Shown piece by piece: positions 7,030 through 7,508 of a stretch of 7,508 bases of DNA (the stretch's first letter is position 1; each line of letters starts with the position of its first letter). Position numbers and translations under genes: made by a program. The stretch covers positions 1-7,508 of the forward strand of contig CAIKZV010000129.1 of assembly GCA_903831925.1 (NCBI GenBank), written 5' to 3'. The notes under the pieces were generated by a model. That model made no database searches and had not been told where the DNA came from. It saw only the letters and a program-made list of their open reading frames with translations. The stretch is from an uncultured Burkholderiales bacterium. Lineage in GTDB: Bacteria > Pseudomonadota > Gammaproteobacteria > Burkholderiales > Burkholderiaceae_E.

Positions 7030-7508
7030 GTGAGTACCGCCGTGCCTGATCGGCCGGTGACGCCCTTGCGGATCGAGCGGCTCGAACCGCTCGATGCCCG
7101 ACATGCCCGGGCACTGCTGACGGTCCTCGATGGCTATGCCCGCGACCCGAGCGGTGGCGGCACCGGTCTCACCGATGAGGTCAAAGCCCGACTCCCGGGG
7201 CTTCTCGCGCAACAGGCCCATTACCTCGGGCTGCTGGCCTTCGAAGGCGATCGGCCGGTCGGACTGGTGAATGCCTTTGTTGGGGTCTCGACCTTCAAGG
7301 CGCGACCCTTGCTCAACATTCACGACATCGCGGTGGAGCCTGATCGGCGCGGCGCCGGAATCGGTCGTCGCCTGCTTGCGGCAGCCGAGGAACTGGCACG
7401 CGAGCGCGGTTGCTGCAAACTGACGCTTGAAGTCCTCGAGGGTAATCACACCGCCGTCGGCCTGTATCGCGCGGTCGGCTTTGCCGCCTACGAACTCGAT
7501 CCGGTGCA
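7030..7508 (+). CDS. GNAT family N-acetyltransferase, 3' end cut by the window
   Basis: This is an acetyl-CoA-dependent N-acetyltransferase of the GNAT fold, with 159 codons visible and no stop before the edge. The N-terminal half has LLTVLDGYARDPSGGGTGL (29-47), a block I recognise from a family of about 150-170 residues common in proteobacteria, so only a few residues are probably missing. LLNIHDIAVEPDRRGAGIGRRLL (94-116) holds the core strand and the pyrophosphate-binding loop RRGAGIG. CCKLTLEVLEGNHTAVGLYRAVGF (128-151) is the usual C-terminal motif with the conserved Asn139 and Tyr146. The acceptor substrate is unknown. It is not an ArgA-type N-acetylglutamate synthase despite being next to argG: it lacks the amino-acid kinase domain and the sequence is of a small generic type. 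The start is taken as GTG at 7030; only a weak AGG at 7019-7021 precedes it, so a slightly different start is possible. Confidence 0.88.
   Translation, partial: MSTAVPDRPVTPLRIERLEPLDARHARALLTVLDGYARDPSGGGTGLTDEVKARLPGLLAQQAHYLGLLAFEGDRPVGLVNAFVGVSTFKARPLLNIHDIAVEPDRRGAGIGRRLLAAAEELARERGCCKLTLEVLEGNHTAVGLYRAVGFAAYELDPV

Overview
The window is GC-rich (clearly above 60% by eye), tightly packed chromosomal DNA. The codon use and the sequence style of the argininosuccinate synthase and of the terminal acetyltransferase suggest a proteobacterium, most likely a betaproteobacterium. The lineage is an inference from family resemblance and was not tested by a search. There are no tRNA or rRNA genes, CRISPR arrays, insertion sequences or phage genes, and no gene-free stretch reaches 300 bases.

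Left part (1-2542). The 5' end of a transaldolase gene (tal) runs leftward off the window. It is divergent from a rightward pair: a tandem-domain universal stress protein, then an MgtC-like/DUF4010 membrane protein 48 bases later. The 140-base tal/usp intergenic region holds a perfect FNR/ANR-type palindrome (TTGAT-N4-ATCAA, 298-311). This is the strongest regulatory signal in the window and points to oxygen-responsive control of the stress protein, of tal, or of both. The short usp-to-membrane-gene gap contains two potential hairpins, the second ending one base before the membrane protein's start codon.

Middle part (2622-5650). Two genes run leftward: a Bcr/CflA-like major facilitator drug-efflux transporter, then a thiamine-diphosphate enzyme of the acetolactate synthase superfamily. 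The 74-base gap between them carries a tandem array of four short units (12, 12, 9 and 12 bases). The array begins over the transporter's stop codon and puts three further TAG codons in the same frame. The thiamine-diphosphate gene converges on the DUF4010 gene, with a small GC hairpin between them.

Right part (5651-7508). argG (argininosuccinate synthase, arginine biosynthesis) runs rightward, divergent from the transporter. A 26-base imperfect dyad lies between the two. A GNAT acetyltransferase starts 22 bases after argG and runs off the window; it is probably co-transcribed with argG.

The genes look like ordinary metabolic, stress and transport genes, and I see no coherent new multi-gene system. 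The items most worth a second look are the FNR-type site, the tandem CTAAGG array, and the substrate of the acetolactate-synthase-like enzyme, which lacks the tryptophan typical of true acetohydroxyacid synthases.
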